Made by a program: the position numbers and the translations under genes. From positions 62,001 through 126,000 of the forward strand of contig NZ_BAOP01000005.1 in the NCBI RefSeq assembly GCF_000344135.1: DNA of 64,000 nt, read 5' to 3'. This DNA comes from Gordonia malaquae NBRC 108250. Lineage in GTDB: Bacteria > Actinomycetota > Actinomycetes > Mycobacteriales > Mycobacteriaceae. Below the pieces are notes generated by a model. The model searched no databases. It was not told the origin of the DNA and worked only from the letters and a program-made list of their open reading frames with translations. Positions within the stretch are counted from its first letter, which is position 1; each line of letters starts with the position of its first letter. Shown one piece after another: positions 1 to 8,181 of this stretch.

Positions 1-1
1 G

Positions 2-2113
2 ATCACAGGCCTCGAGATCGTCGACGGTCGGGCGCCCACGGGCCGCGGTGAGGTGGTCGTCGCCGACGGGAGCGGGCTGTCGGTCGGCGAACGCACCGTC
101 CTCGACCGTGCCGGACGCCGGGTGGACGTCATGGTCGTCGGGACCGTCGACGACATCGGTCGGTCCGACGACCGGCCGGCCGATGTCTACCTCGGCGACA
201 AGATGCTGGCCTCCATCGCGCCGGGCTCGGCTCGTGTGCTCGCCGTGGTTCCACGCGAGGGGCAGTCCCCGGAGTCGGTGGCCGACCGGATCCGGAGCGC
301 GTTCCCGGGCGTCGAGGCACGTACCGGCAGCAGTCACGGTGACACCGAGTTCCGAGATGCGGGCGCCGGGCGTGCCGCGCTGATCGGGATCAGCGCCGCT
401 TTCGCAGGAACTTGCCTGCTCGTCGCGCTGTTCGTCGTGTCGGGCACGCTGTCGCTATCGGTGCAGTCGAGGCATCGCGACTTCGCGCTGCTCCGCGCGG
501 TGGGCGCATCGGGCAGGCAGATCCGCGGCATCGTCACGCGCGAGGTGCTCCTGGTCGCCGCTCTCGGTGCGGCGGTGGGTGTTGCCCCCGGTTACCTGTT
601 GGCGAGTGCGCTCCAGTGGGGCTTCGTCGAAGGCGGAGTGATCCCGTCCGACTTCGAACTCTCCGCAGGCCCGCTCCCCGCGGTCGCCGCCTGTGGATCC
701 GTGCTGGTCGCGGCCGTCGTCGCAGGACTCATCGCCGCACGACGCCCGGCGAAGCTCGACCCCGTTGACGCGCTGCGGGACGCGGCGGCGCCGACCGCTG
801 CGCCGCACAGGCTTCGGCTCGTGGCCGGGATTCTCGTCGGCGCAGGCGGTTTCGCCGCGTCCGCCGGGCCGATGATGGCCGAAGGCGAGGCCGCCCGGGC
901 ATCATCCGCGGGTGCCGCGATCCTGCTGATCATCGCCGTCGCGCTGCTCGGTCCATGGTTGATGTCGGCGATGACCGCCGTTGTGGGCGTTGTGCTGCGC
1001 GGCACCAGAGCACCCGCACCCGTGCTGGCCGCGGCGTCCGCGCGGCACGACACCCGCAGGCTCGCGGCGGCGGTCACGCCACTCGCCCTCGGGATCGGGC
1101 TCGGACTCGTCCAGTTGGGGGCGCCGGCCATCACGGCGGACGCGGCGTCGGCGGAAGTCCGGGTGGGAGTGACCGCCGATCTCACGGTCCGGCACCCCGG
1201 AGGGCTTGCGCCCGAGGTGATCGACGACCTCCGCGACATTCAGGGTGTGCTGGCAGTGAATCCGTTGACGGCGACCCAGGCGGTCGCGCAGTACCGGATG
1301 GTCGACGACGACCGTGACACCCGGACCACGATGTCGCTGACCGGCGTCGATCCCGAGGCGCTGCCCGCCACCCTCGACGTCGGCGTCCGCTCGGGCCACC
1401 TCACTCGGCTCTCCGAGAAGAACACGGTGGCCGTCAGCACGGACTTCGCGTCCACCGCGAGAGTGGATGTCGGTGGTCGGCTGGTCGGGTTCTTCGGGGA
1501 CGGTGCACCGCTCGACGCGACGGTGGTCGCCGTGTACACGCGTGGCCTCGGTTTCGGCGCCACGCTGATGGCGGACCACACGGTCCGAGCACACACCGAA
1601 TCCGGAGTGAGCACGCAGGCTCTCCTGTCCACCGAACCGGGCGCCGACGTCGCGTCCAAGGTTGCGGACATGGGTCTCACCGCAGTGGCGCCGTCGGACG
1701 ATCCCGCCGATCGCGCCGAGGCGGAGCAGCAGGGCTGGGTCAACACGATCGCGCTCGTCGTGATCCTGGGCTACATCGCGGTGGCGGTGGTGAACACCCT
1801 GGTCATGGCCACCACACAGCGGCGTCGAGATTTCGCTCTTCTCCGCTTGGTCGGCGCGAAGCGACGGCAGATCCGATCGATGATGCGGATCGAATCGCTT
1901 CTCGTCGCAGGCGCGGCGCTTGTCCTCGGCTTGCTGGTGGCGGCCCCGCCGCTGATCGGTCTGAGCATCGGCATGGGCGGGTCCGCGGTGCCGACGCTGC
2001 CTCTGGTCGGCTCGATCCTGGTGGTCGGTGCGATGTGCGGAATCGGATTGGCGGCACTCGCGGCCGGCACTCGGGTCGCGATGCGCGGCGCGGAGCCGGG
2101 CGACGTCGACTGA
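2..2113 (+). CDS. FtsX-type ABC transporter permease, 5' end cut by window
   Basis: The frame is open from base 2, so the gene begins upstream; 703 residues are visible and the first in-window start (GTG at 53) is probably internal. It looks like a MacB/FtsX-family permease. Membrane segments lie near residues 140-165, 185-215 and 230-245. There is a central four-segment region, an extracytoplasmic stretch of roughly 180 residues, and a final FtsX core near residues 580-690. Two copies of an RR.DFALLR.VGA.. motif, one at the start of each FtsX half, support an internal duplication. The partner ATPase should lie upstream, outside the window. The family usually exports lipids or peptides or acts mechanically on the envelope; the substrate cannot be read here. 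The gene converges on the phosphoesterase at 2132. Confidence 0.9.
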   Translation: MTGLEIVDGRAPTGRGEVVVADGSGLSVGERTVLDRAGRRVDVMVVGTVDDIGRSDDRPADVYLGDKMLASIAPGSARVLAVVPREGQSPESVADRIRSAFPGVEARTGSSHGDTEFRDAGAGRAALIGISAAFAGTCLLVALFVVSGTLSLSVQSRHRDFALLRAVGASGRQIRGIVTREVLLVAALGAAVGVAPGYLLASALQWGFVEGGVIPSDFELSAGPLPAVAACGSVLVAAVVAGLIAARRPAKLDPVDALRDAAAPTAAPHRLRLVAGILVGAGGFAASAGPMMAEGEAARASSAGAAILLIIAVALLGPWLMSAMTAVVGVVLRGTRAPAPVLAAASARHDTRRLAAAVTPLALGIGLGLVQLGAPAITADAASAEVRVGVTADLTVRHPGGLAPEVIDDLRDIQGVLAVNPLTATQAVAQYRMVDDDRDTRTTMSLTGVDPEALPATLDVGVRSGHLTRLSEKNTVAVSTDFASTARVDVGGRLVGFFGDGAPLDATVVAVYTRGLGFGATLMADHTVRAHTESGVSTQALLSTEPGADVASKVADMGLTAVAPSDDPADRAEAEQQGWVNTIALVVILGYIAVAVVNTLVMATTQRRRDFALLRLVGAKRRQIRSMMRIESLLVAGAALVLGLLVAAPPLIGLSIGMGGSAVPTLPLVGSILVVGAMCGIGLAALAAGTRVAMRGAEPGDVD

Positions 2114-2120
2114 CCGGAGT

Positions 2121-2134
2121 TAGGGCGTGCCCTA
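2121..2134. terminator. Short palindrome between convergent genes
   Basis: TAGGGC-GT-GCCCTA is a perfect 6-bp inverted repeat lying between the two convergent stop codons and touching the stop of the phosphoesterase. The two-base centre is too small for a stable loop, so at best it is a weak terminator. Confidence 0.25.
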
Positions 2135-2866
2135 GCCGAGCCGAACGCTGCGGAAATGGGTGGTCAGTCGCCCGGTGTCGTCGATGAAGTGGAAGGCGAT
2201 GCCGGGCGGCTGCGTGTCGTTGAGGACGTCGTCGCCTTCAAACGGCAGGTTCAACGTCGACGACACTCCCGGCGCGGTGACCAGTGGCACTCCGGCGAAC
2301 GTCGTCGCAGACGGGGAGTGGATGTGCCCGCACACCAGGCCCACGATGTTCTGGTGACGGCGCACGAACGCCTCGAATCCCGACGGGTCGAGTTGGCGGA
2401 TCGAATCCATGAACGGCATGCCCACATCGATCGGCGGGTGGTGGAACGCGATCAGGACCGGGACGTCGCCCGCGGCCTCGATCTGCTCGGACGCCCACGC
2501 GAGTGTCGTCTCGGTGAGTTCGCCGTCCTGGCGACCGGGAACCGACGAATCGAGGCCGAGCAAGAGCAGTCCGTCCAGGAGCAGTGAGCTGTTCACCGGC
2601 TGTAGACCGCCGTGGTAGGCGATGCGGTCGTCGTGATTGCCGAGCAGCGTGAGTGTCGGGATCTCGGTGATGACGTGCGCGGCCGCTTCCTCGTACTGGC
2701 CGGGGAGCCCGTCGTCGGCGAGATCACCGGTCACCAGGAGCGCGTCGATCGCCGACGGGCCGCCGCAGCGGTCGTTCAGGTAGCGCATCACGGCGTCCAC
2801 GCGCGCGAGTTGCTCCGGGTCGGAGTTGCGGAAGTGCAGGTCGCTGATCTGTGCGACGACGAACAT
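2132..2866 (-). CDS. Calcineurin-like metallophosphoesterase (CpdA/Rv0805 type)
   Basis: A 244-residue metallophosphoesterase with the ordered metal-binding motifs DLHF (about residue 10), GDLADDG (about 46), GNHDDR (about 76), HHPP and CGHIH. These build the di-metal centre of the class III cyclic-nucleotide phosphodiesterase/CpdA family, to which mycobacterial Rv0805 belongs. The likely activity is phosphodiester hydrolysis in the cytosol; cAMP as substrate is an inference from the family. The ATG is preceded by TAGCCT and a six-base gap with no Shine-Dalgarno, suggesting a leaderless transcript. A class III cyclase is encoded at 32496, far away, so no operon link exists. Confidence 0.88.
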   Translation of the reverse strand: MFVVAQISDLHFRNSDPEQLARVDAVMRYLNDRCGGPSAIDALLVTGDLADDGLPGQYEEAAAHVITEIPTLTLLGNHDDRIAYHGGLQPVNSSLLLDGLLLLGLDSSVPGRQDGELTETTLAWASEQIEAAGDVPVLIAFHHPPIDVGMPFMDSIRQLDPSGFEAFVRRHQNIVGLVCGHIHSPSATTFAGVPLVTAPGVSSTLNLPFEGDDVLNDTQPPGIAFHFIDDTGRLTTHFRSVRLG

Positions 2867-2902
2867 GACCCCAGGCTATCGGAAGCGACCGAAGGCGGCC
2901 GA

Positions 2903-4120
2903 TCAGGCGACGGTGACGTCGAGGTCCCTCGCGAATCGGTAAGGCCCGGTGGTGAGGAGTCCGCCGAAGGTTCTGCGGAGCCGCGACATCTCGGCCCGCA
3001 CGGTCACGGTGCGCGTCGGATCGTCGAAGATGGTGGAGGCGAGTTCGGCGGCGCTGCGCCCTTCGGGGTGAACTGCCAACTGCGCCAACAGATCCCGGTG
3101 CCTGGGGGTGGCTCGATGGGCCCATTCGCCGTCCGTCGTTCGGACGGTGACGATCGCTCGGCCGTCGGGCTCGTCGGTGATCACGACGGTCGTCCCGGTC
3201 CTCGACTCGACGTCGGCGGGCCGCACCAGCCAACCGCCGGGAAGGGGTTCGAGGTCACACAGCCCGAGGCCGGCGACGTGCATCCGGTCGGGCGCGACAT
3301 CGGAGGGCAGGACGATCCGTCGCCGCGGCGGAACCCGGTCGACTGCGGCGACCCAGCCGAACTCGTCGACGGCGAGGGCGGGCCGACCAGCCCTGGCGAG
3401 GATCGGGGCCGCGACGCTGCGCAGCATGTCGAGCTGGTCGTGATGCGCGATCTGCAGTCGGGCCTCGGCGAGTCGGGCCACCGAGTCGACCAGGGCGACG
3501 GTCGCCGGGTGGATCGACGACGCGGGTCCGCTCACGTCCACGGCGCCGAGCAGCCCACCGGTCCGCGGATCGTGGATAGGCGCTCCGGTGCAGGTCCACG
3601 CGTGATGTGTGCGGACGAAGTGTTCGGCGGAGAACACCTGCACGGCCCGGCCGGACGCGAGCGCGGTGCCGATGGCGTTGGTGCCGACGGCGCCCTCGGC
3701 CCACGACGCACCCTCGACGAAACCGAGATGGTCGGCGCGGCGTCGCACCGCCGACGTGCCGGCCCGCCACAGGACGTGCCCGTCGGCGTCGGCCACAACG
3801 AGGATGTTCGGGCTGTCGCGGACGACGGCGTCGAGGCCGTGAGTGAGGTCGTCCAAGAGATCCGCGAGTCCAGACGATCGGCGTCGTTCGGTGAGGTCGG
3901 CGGCCGCGATCGGGTCGGACGGTCCGCCTCGGTCGGGGTCGACGCCCGCGTGGGCGGCCCGCTCCCACGACTGCCCGATCACCGAGCGGGGACGTGCCGG
4001 TAGACGTTCCCCCGCCATCGCCGCGTCGTAGACGGCGTGCAGGACCTGCGCGAACTCGCGCGGGTCTTCCCCGGTCGCGAGGGCCGGTTCGGGTGCAGGG
4101 TGGCCTGTCGTGATCGTCAT
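2903..4120 (-). CDS. GAF-domain transcriptional regulator (AcoR-like N-terminus, no AAA+ domain)
   Basis: A 405-residue protein. The N-terminal part has an SWERAAHAGVDP motif followed by a GAF domain (about residues 90-230) with the EGAVGTNAIGTAL signature shared with AcoR/MimR regulators. There is no sigma-54 AAA+ domain. The C-terminus (about residues 335-400) instead reads like a winged-helix DNA-binding region. It is divergent from the flavin monooxygenase at 4297 across a 176-bp spacer, and such regulators commonly control the adjacent oxygenase. Control of the neighbour is inferred; the ligand is unknown. The start is ATG with GAGGA nearby upstream. Confidence 0.85.
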   Translation of the reverse strand: MTITTGHPAPEPALATGEDPREFAQVLHAVYDAAMAGERLPARPRSVIGQSWERAAHAGVDPDRGGPSDPIAAADLTERRRSSGLADLLDDLTHGLDAVVRDSPNILVVADADGHVLWRAGTSAVRRRADHLGFVEGASWAEGAVGTNAIGTALASGRAVQVFSAEHFVRTHHAWTCTGAPIHDPRTGGLLGAVDVSGPASSIHPATVALVDSVARLAEARLQIAHHDQLDMLRSVAAPILARAGRPALAVDEFGWVAAVDRVPPRRRIVLPSDVAPDRMHVAGLGLCDLEPLPGGWLVRPADVESRTGTTVVITDEPDGRAIVTVRTTDGEWAHRATPRHRDLLAQLAVHPEGRSAAELASTIFDDPTRTVTVRAEMSRLRRTFGGLLTTGPYRFARDLDVTVA

Positions 4121-4204
4121 GTGGTCCTCGTCCCTCGTGATGTGGCGACAGTCACATCTTCTCGTCGTCCAGAGTGCGCCGACCTGCGGTGGCGGCGCAA
4201 CGAC

Positions 4205-4222
4205 GTTGCAACGCTCTGCAAC
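4205..4222. promoter_or_regulatory. Inverted repeat in divergent GAF-regulator/monooxygenase spacer
   Basis: GTTGCA-N6-TGCAAC is a perfect 6-bp inverted repeat about 75 bp upstream of the monooxygenase start and 85 bp upstream of the regulator start. The position suits an operator for the GAF regulator. No binding data are available. Confidence 0.4.
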
Positions 4223-4296
4223 CCTTGTCGGCCCACTCGGCGATGGAGTGTGCTGTCCATCACATCAAGTGCATGAGAAACGAGAGGGAAGTTCAG

Positions 4297-6135
4297 ATGA
4301 CGCAGACCGCCGACATCGTGATCGACACGGCAGCCGACTCGCCGGGAGCGCGAATGGACGCCTGGCTGGCCAAGTTCAACACCGCGCTCGCAGCGAACGA
4401 CCCGCAGGCCGTGGCGTCGCTGTTCGTCGCCGACAGCTACTGGCGCGACCTGGTGGCGTTCACCTGGAATCTCAAGACCGTTGAGGGCCCGGATCAGATC
4501 GTCGAGATGCTCACCGAGCGTCTCGCTGAGACCGCGCCGCGCGGATTCGCGCCGAGCGAGGCCCCGTCCGAGTCGGACGGCGTCGTCGAAGCGTTCATCG
4601 AGTTCGAGACGGCCACCGGTCGAGGCGACGGCCATCTCCGCATCAAGGCCGACGACGACGGGGAGGATCGCGCGTGGACGCTGCTCACCACCCTGCAGGA
4701 ACTCAAGGGGCACGAGGAGCGCAACGGTTTCTCGCGGCCGATGGGCGCGGTGCACGGCAACGACCCGGACCGTCGGTCGTGGGCGGAGAAGAAGGACGAC
4801 GAGGAAGCCGAACTCGGCACCGCCGTCCAGCCGTATGTGCTGGTCATCGGTGGCGGTCAGGGCGGCATCGCGCTCGGTGCCCGCCTGCGGCAGCTCGGTG
4901 TTCCGTCGGTTGTGGTCGACAAGTACGACCGCCCGGGCGACCAGTGGCGCAGCCGCTACAAGACGCTCTGCCTGCACGACCCGGTCTGGTACGACCACCT
5001 CCCGTACCTGCCGTTCCCCGACAACTGGCCGGTGTTCGCGCCGAAGGACAAGATCGGCGACTGGCTCGAGTTCTACACCAAGGTGATGGAGGTCCCGTAC
5101 TGGAGCAAGACCGAGTGCACCTCCGCGTCATACGACGAGGAAGCGGGCCGATGGACAGTTGAGCTGGTCCGCGACGGCGAGAAGATGACGCTGCACCCGA
5201 CTCAGCTCGTCTTGGCGACAGGCATGTCCGGCAAGGCGAATGTTCCGACGTTTCCCGGTGCCGACGTCTTCGCGGGCGACCAGCACCATTCGAGCCGGCA
5301 CCCGGGACCGGACGCGTACGTCGGCAAGAAGGTCGTGGTCATCGGCGCCAACAACTCGGCGCACGACATCTGCAAGGCACTGGTCGAGAACGGCGTCGAC
5401 ACCACGATGGTCCAGCGTTCGTCGACGCACATCGTGAAGTCCGACTCGCTGATGGAGATCGGCCTCGGCGCGCTCTACAGCGAGCAGGCGGTGAAGAGCG
5501 GCATGACCACGAAGAAGGCCGACATGACCTTCGCGTCGCTGCCGTACAAGATCATGCATCAGTTCCAGATCCCGCTGTACGACCAGATCCGCGAACGCGA
5601 CAAGGACTTCTACGCCCGACTCGAGGCGGCCGGATTCGACCTCGATTTCGGTGACGACGACTCCGGTCTGTTCATGAAGTACCTGCGACGCGGCTCCGGC
5701 TACTACATCGACGTCGGCGCCTGCGAGCGCGTCGCCGACGGCACCATCAAGCTGGCCCACGGCGGTGTCGATCATCTGACGGAGAACAGCGTGGTGCTCG
5801 CCGACGGCACCGAACTGCCCGCCGACGTCGTCGTCTATGCGACCGGCTACGGCTCGATGAACGGCTGGGCGGCCGACCTGATGGGGCAAGAGGTCGCGGA
5901 CCGGGTCGGCAAGGTGTGGGGCCTCGGCTCCGACACCACCAAGGACCCCGGCCCGTGGGAGGGGGAGCAGCGCAACATGTGGAAGCCGACTCAGCAGCCG
6001 GGTCTCTGGTTCCACGGCGGCAATCTGCATCAGTCCCGCCACTACTCCCTGTACCTCGCGCTCCAGCTCAAGGCTCGTTTCGAGGGCCTCGACACGCCCG
6101 TCTACGGACTGCAGGAGGTGCATCATCTGAGCTGA
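4297..6135 (+). CDS. Flavin-containing monooxygenase with N-terminal NTF2/SnoaL-like domain
   Basis: A 612-residue protein. Residues 1 to about 150 resemble an NTF2/SnoaL fold (ALAANDPQAVASLFVADSYW). Residues from about 180 form a two-dinucleotide-domain flavoprotein: FAD motif VIGGGQGGIALGARL near 184 and an NADPH-type motif VVVIGANNSAHD near 348. Between them FAGDQHHSSRH resembles the Baeyer-Villiger/FMO fingerprint but has no Trp at its end. It probably oxygenates a ketone, amine or sulfur substrate using NAD(P)H and O2; the substrate is unknown. The ATG at 4297 was chosen because GAGAGGGA precedes it at good spacing; a longer frame from 4174 lacks support. A strong hairpin follows the stop. 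Confidence 0.88.
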   Translation: MTQTADIVIDTAADSPGARMDAWLAKFNTALAANDPQAVASLFVADSYWRDLVAFTWNLKTVEGPDQIVEMLTERLAETAPRGFAPSEAPSESDGVVEAFIEFETATGRGDGHLRIKADDDGEDRAWTLLTTLQELKGHEERNGFSRPMGAVHGNDPDRRSWAEKKDDEEAELGTAVQPYVLVIGGGQGGIALGARLRQLGVPSVVVDKYDRPGDQWRSRYKTLCLHDPVWYDHLPYLPFPDNWPVFAPKDKIGDWLEFYTKVMEVPYWSKTECTSASYDEEAGRWTVELVRDGEKMTLHPTQLVLATGMSGKANVPTFPGADVFAGDQHHSSRHPGPDAYVGKKVVVIGANNSAHDICKALVENGVDTTMVQRSSTHIVKSDSLMEIGLGALYSEQAVKSGMTTKKADMTFASLPYKIMHQFQIPLYDQIRERDKDFYARLEAAGFDLDFGDDDSGLFMKYLRRGSGYYIDVGACERVADGTIKLAHGGVDHLTENSVVLADGTELPADVVVYATGYGSMNGWAADLMGQEVADRVGKVWGLGSDTTKDPGPWEGEQRNMWKPTQQPGLWFHGGNLHQSRHYSLYLALQLKARFEGLDTPVYGLQEVHHLS

Positions 6136-6150
6136 CATCTACGAGAGCGC

Positions 6151-6184
6151 GGACCGCCCGGGCATCCCCCCACCCGGGCGGTCC
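6151..6184 (+). terminator. Perfect 12-bp stem-loop after the monooxygenase
   Basis: GGACCGCCCGGG pairs perfectly with CCCGGGCGGTCC across a 10-base loop, 15 bases after the stop codon. There is no long T-run, which is usual for high-GC actinobacterial terminators. Confidence 0.8.
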
Positions 6185-6230
6185 TCTCATGTCCGCGTCA
6201 GCTCGCGGGAACCGCGCTACCGTCGAAGGC

Positions 6231-6647
6231 ATGACTCCTGAACTGAGCCCCACCGACTGGGTCCGCAACCAGACCGAGAAGATCCTCGCCCAAGGAACCA
6301 CCGACGGTGTCGGAATCAACGGCATGAAGGTGGTGCTGTTCACCACGCTCGGCGCAAAGTCGGGCAAGGAGCGCTACGTGCCCCTGATGCGCGTGGAGGA
6401 GGACGGCAAGTACGCGATGGTCGCGTCGAAGGGCGGTGACCCGAAGCACCCGTCGTGGTACTTCAACGTGAAAGCCAACCCGCAGGTCACAGTGCAGGAC
6501 GGCGACGTCGTCTCCGTGAAGACCGCCCGCGAGGTGTCCGGCGACGAGCGTGCCCACTGGTGGGAGCTCGCCGTGGCCGCGTATCCGCCCTACGCCGAGT
6601 ACCAGACCAAGACCGACCGGCTGATTCCAGTCTTCGTCCTGGAGTAG
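6231..6647 (+). CDS. Nitroreductase-fold deazaflavin (F420)-dependent oxidoreductase, Ddn/DUF385 family
   Basis: A 138-residue protein with the Ddn-family features LFTTLGAKSGKERYVPL, a central SKGGDPKHPSWYFN motif and a C-terminal PPYAEYQTKTDR.IPVF. These match split-beta-barrel oxidoreductases that use cofactor F420H2. The size is typical (about 140-150 residues). The substrate is unknown. ATG 6231 is chosen because homology starts at TDWVRNQ; an upstream in-frame ATG at 6189 sits on the edge of the preceding terminator and is less likely. Confidence 0.9.
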   Translation: MTPELSPTDWVRNQTEKILAQGTTDGVGINGMKVVLFTTLGAKSGKERYVPLMRVEEDGKYAMVASKGGDPKHPSWYFNVKANPQVTVQDGDVVSVKTAREVSGDERAHWWELAVAAYPPYAEYQTKTDRLIPVFVLE

Positions 6648-6689
6648 TCGGCCGCGCGCCGGCCTTGATCGGCGATTTGTCATAGTCGA

Positions 6690-6738
6690 TTGACACAAGT
6701 CGACTGCCTGATCCATCATGTATCAGTCAACTGATACA
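6690..6738 (+). promoter_or_regulatory. Promoter and GntR-type operator palindrome
   Basis: TTGACA at 6690-6695 is a consensus -35 box. The perfect palindrome TGTATCAGT-CA-ACTGATACA at 6719-6738 lies where the -10/start region should be. A second short inverted repeat (AGTCGA-N10-TCGACT, 6684-6705) overlaps the -35. The membrane-protein/GntR operon starts just downstream at 6755, so autorepression by the GntR protein is the simplest reading. Confidence 0.7.
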
Positions 6739-6754
6739 AGATCGGGGTCGGGTC

Positions 6755-7669
6755 ATGTTCGTCGTAGCTTTAGTTCTGGCATTGGTCATCGCCGGGTCCG
6801 TGCTGTTCAAGGGTGCATCGAAGCCAGGAGCCGGGCCGGACTCGCCGGAGTACCTGGACTTCAGGCGACGGCTGCGCCGGAACATGATGATTGCGGTCGC
6901 GTTGATGGTCGCGTCGATTGTCCTCAACATCGTCGACGGCATCGGCGCGACCAGCGCAACGGACTCGTTTCTCGGGCTCCCTGACTGGACGGGCGACGCG
7001 CTTGCGCTCCTGGTGAACCCCGGGGCGTACATGCTGCCGCTGGCCGCTTTGTGCATAACTGAACTCACGAGTCCCAAGCCGGCGAAGCGAATTGCGACGC
7101 TCACGCCACGGAGCGTGCGGACGTTGGCGCCGACCTGGCTGGTGTGGAGCGTTGGCGTTGTCGCAGGGCTCGCAGTGCTCTCGACGCTGTTCGTGGCGGT
7201 GCCGGCGATTCGTGACGCCCGCGAATTCCATGCTTCACGTGTCGACGTCAACTACGGCGGCGGTGCCGACATCTGGCTGCAGATGATCTACGTCGTCGTG
7301 GCCGCGCTGCTTGCCGCTGTTACCGTCCGGGCGGCGGTTCGGAGGCCGGATCTTGATCCCAGGACGGACAGCGACAAGTGGTCACGAAGTGGGGTCGTCA
7401 TCCGCGCGCTCGGGCTGATGCTGGTCGCGAGCCTTGCCGCGATCGGCGCGGTGGCGAACGAGGTGTCGACGGCTGCGTGGGCATATGTGACCTACCTGGA
7501 CGGAGGCGGCACGGCCGTGGACGGCTATCGGTGGCTGGTCAACTTCCCGGTCAAGACGACGTCGACATGGGTGATGAATCTGAGCTACCTGGGCGTGCTT
7601 GGCGCCTTGGGAATGTTCGCGTTCCCGCCGAAGCTTCGGGAGGACGATCCGGTGATGGTCGCTCGATGA
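6755..7669 (+). CDS. Multi-pass membrane protein of unknown function, partner of GntR regulator
   Basis: A 304-residue protein with about seven hydrophobic segments (near residues 2-20, 46-62, 85-103, 128-148, 172-192, 214-234 and 275-293). No recognised catalytic motif is visible. Its stop overlaps the start of the GntR gene (ATGA at 7666-7669), so the two are translationally coupled. YtrA-type GntR regulators are often co-encoded with membrane or transport proteins, which suggests a role in envelope or transport response. The function is not known. Confidence 0.72.
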   Translation: MFVVALVLALVIAGSVLFKGASKPGAGPDSPEYLDFRRRLRRNMMIAVALMVASIVLNIVDGIGATSATDSFLGLPDWTGDALALLVNPGAYMLPLAALCITELTSPKPAKRIATLTPRSVRTLAPTWLVWSVGVVAGLAVLSTLFVAVPAIRDAREFHASRVDVNYGGGADIWLQMIYVVVAALLAAVTVRAAVRRPDLDPRTDSDKWSRSGVVIRALGLMLVASLAAIGAVANEVSTAAWAYVTYLDGGGTAVDGYRWLVNFPVKTTSTWVMNLSYLGVLGALGMFAFPPKLREDDPVMVAR

Positions 7670-8082
7670 CGGAGCCGAATGCGCGAATCACGCTCGATCT
7701 TGACGATCCGACACCCGCGTTTGAGCAGATCAGGCGGCAGATTGTCGGACACATCGCAGCGGGACGGCTGCCGATTGGCGCGAAGCTGCCCGCGCTGCGG
7801 CAGCTGGCGCGCGACCTGGGTATAGCAGTGGGAACGGCGGCCCACGCGTACCGAGAACTGGAGCAGGCTGGAGTCATCACGACACGGCGCGGCGCAGGCA
7901 CTCGAGTCGCCGCGGTTCCGGACGTTGAGGATGCGCTCGTGATGGACGACCGCATCCTCGGGCTCGCTGCGGACTATCTCGCCGCCGCCTCCGATGTCGG
8001 TGCGACGTCGGAGACTGCACTGAACGCAGTCATCAGGCTCATTCAGGGAAGATCGCAGGCACCCGAGGGGAAATCGAACTGA
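7666..8082 (+). CDS. GntR-family regulator, YtrA subfamily
   Basis: A 138-residue protein. Residues 10-80 form the GntR winged helix with PAFEQIRRQIVGHIAAGRL and LPALRQLARDLGIAVGTAAHAYRELEQAGVI. The short tail of about 50 residues is typical of the YtrA subfamily, which lacks a large effector domain. The ATG overlaps the stop of the membrane protein by 4 bp. The 20-bp palindrome at 6719-6738 upstream of the pair is its likely operator. Use of T/A-rich codons is slightly higher here than in neighbours, a weak hint of different ancestry. Confidence 0.9.
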   Translation: MTEPNARITLDLDDPTPAFEQIRRQIVGHIAAGRLPIGAKLPALRQLARDLGIAVGTAAHAYRELEQAGVITTRRGAGTRVAAVPDVEDALVMDDRILGLAADYLAAASDVGATSETALNAVIRLIQGRSQAPEGKSN

Positions 8083-8093
8083 TTTACGAAAGA

Positions 8094-8124
8094 ACTATGA
8101 TTCTGCGCATAGTAGGTCTACACT
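8094..8124 (+). promoter_or_regulatory. Probable promoter with inverted repeat before HNH gene
   Basis: The 90-bp spacer is AT-richer than its surroundings. ACTATG-N8-CATAGT (8094-8113) is an inverted repeat, followed by a TACACT -10-like box at 8119-8124. Transcription of the HNH gene from here is an inference. Confidence 0.35.
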
Positions 8125-8181
8125 GGAGATAACAGCAAAACCGGACATGATCGCAAGATGTGACGAAGGGAGATGGACACC

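Noticed and set aside
6755-8082. GntR/membrane pair as a recent genomic island
   Set aside because: The base-composition shift is slight and no integrase, tRNA or direct repeats border the segment.
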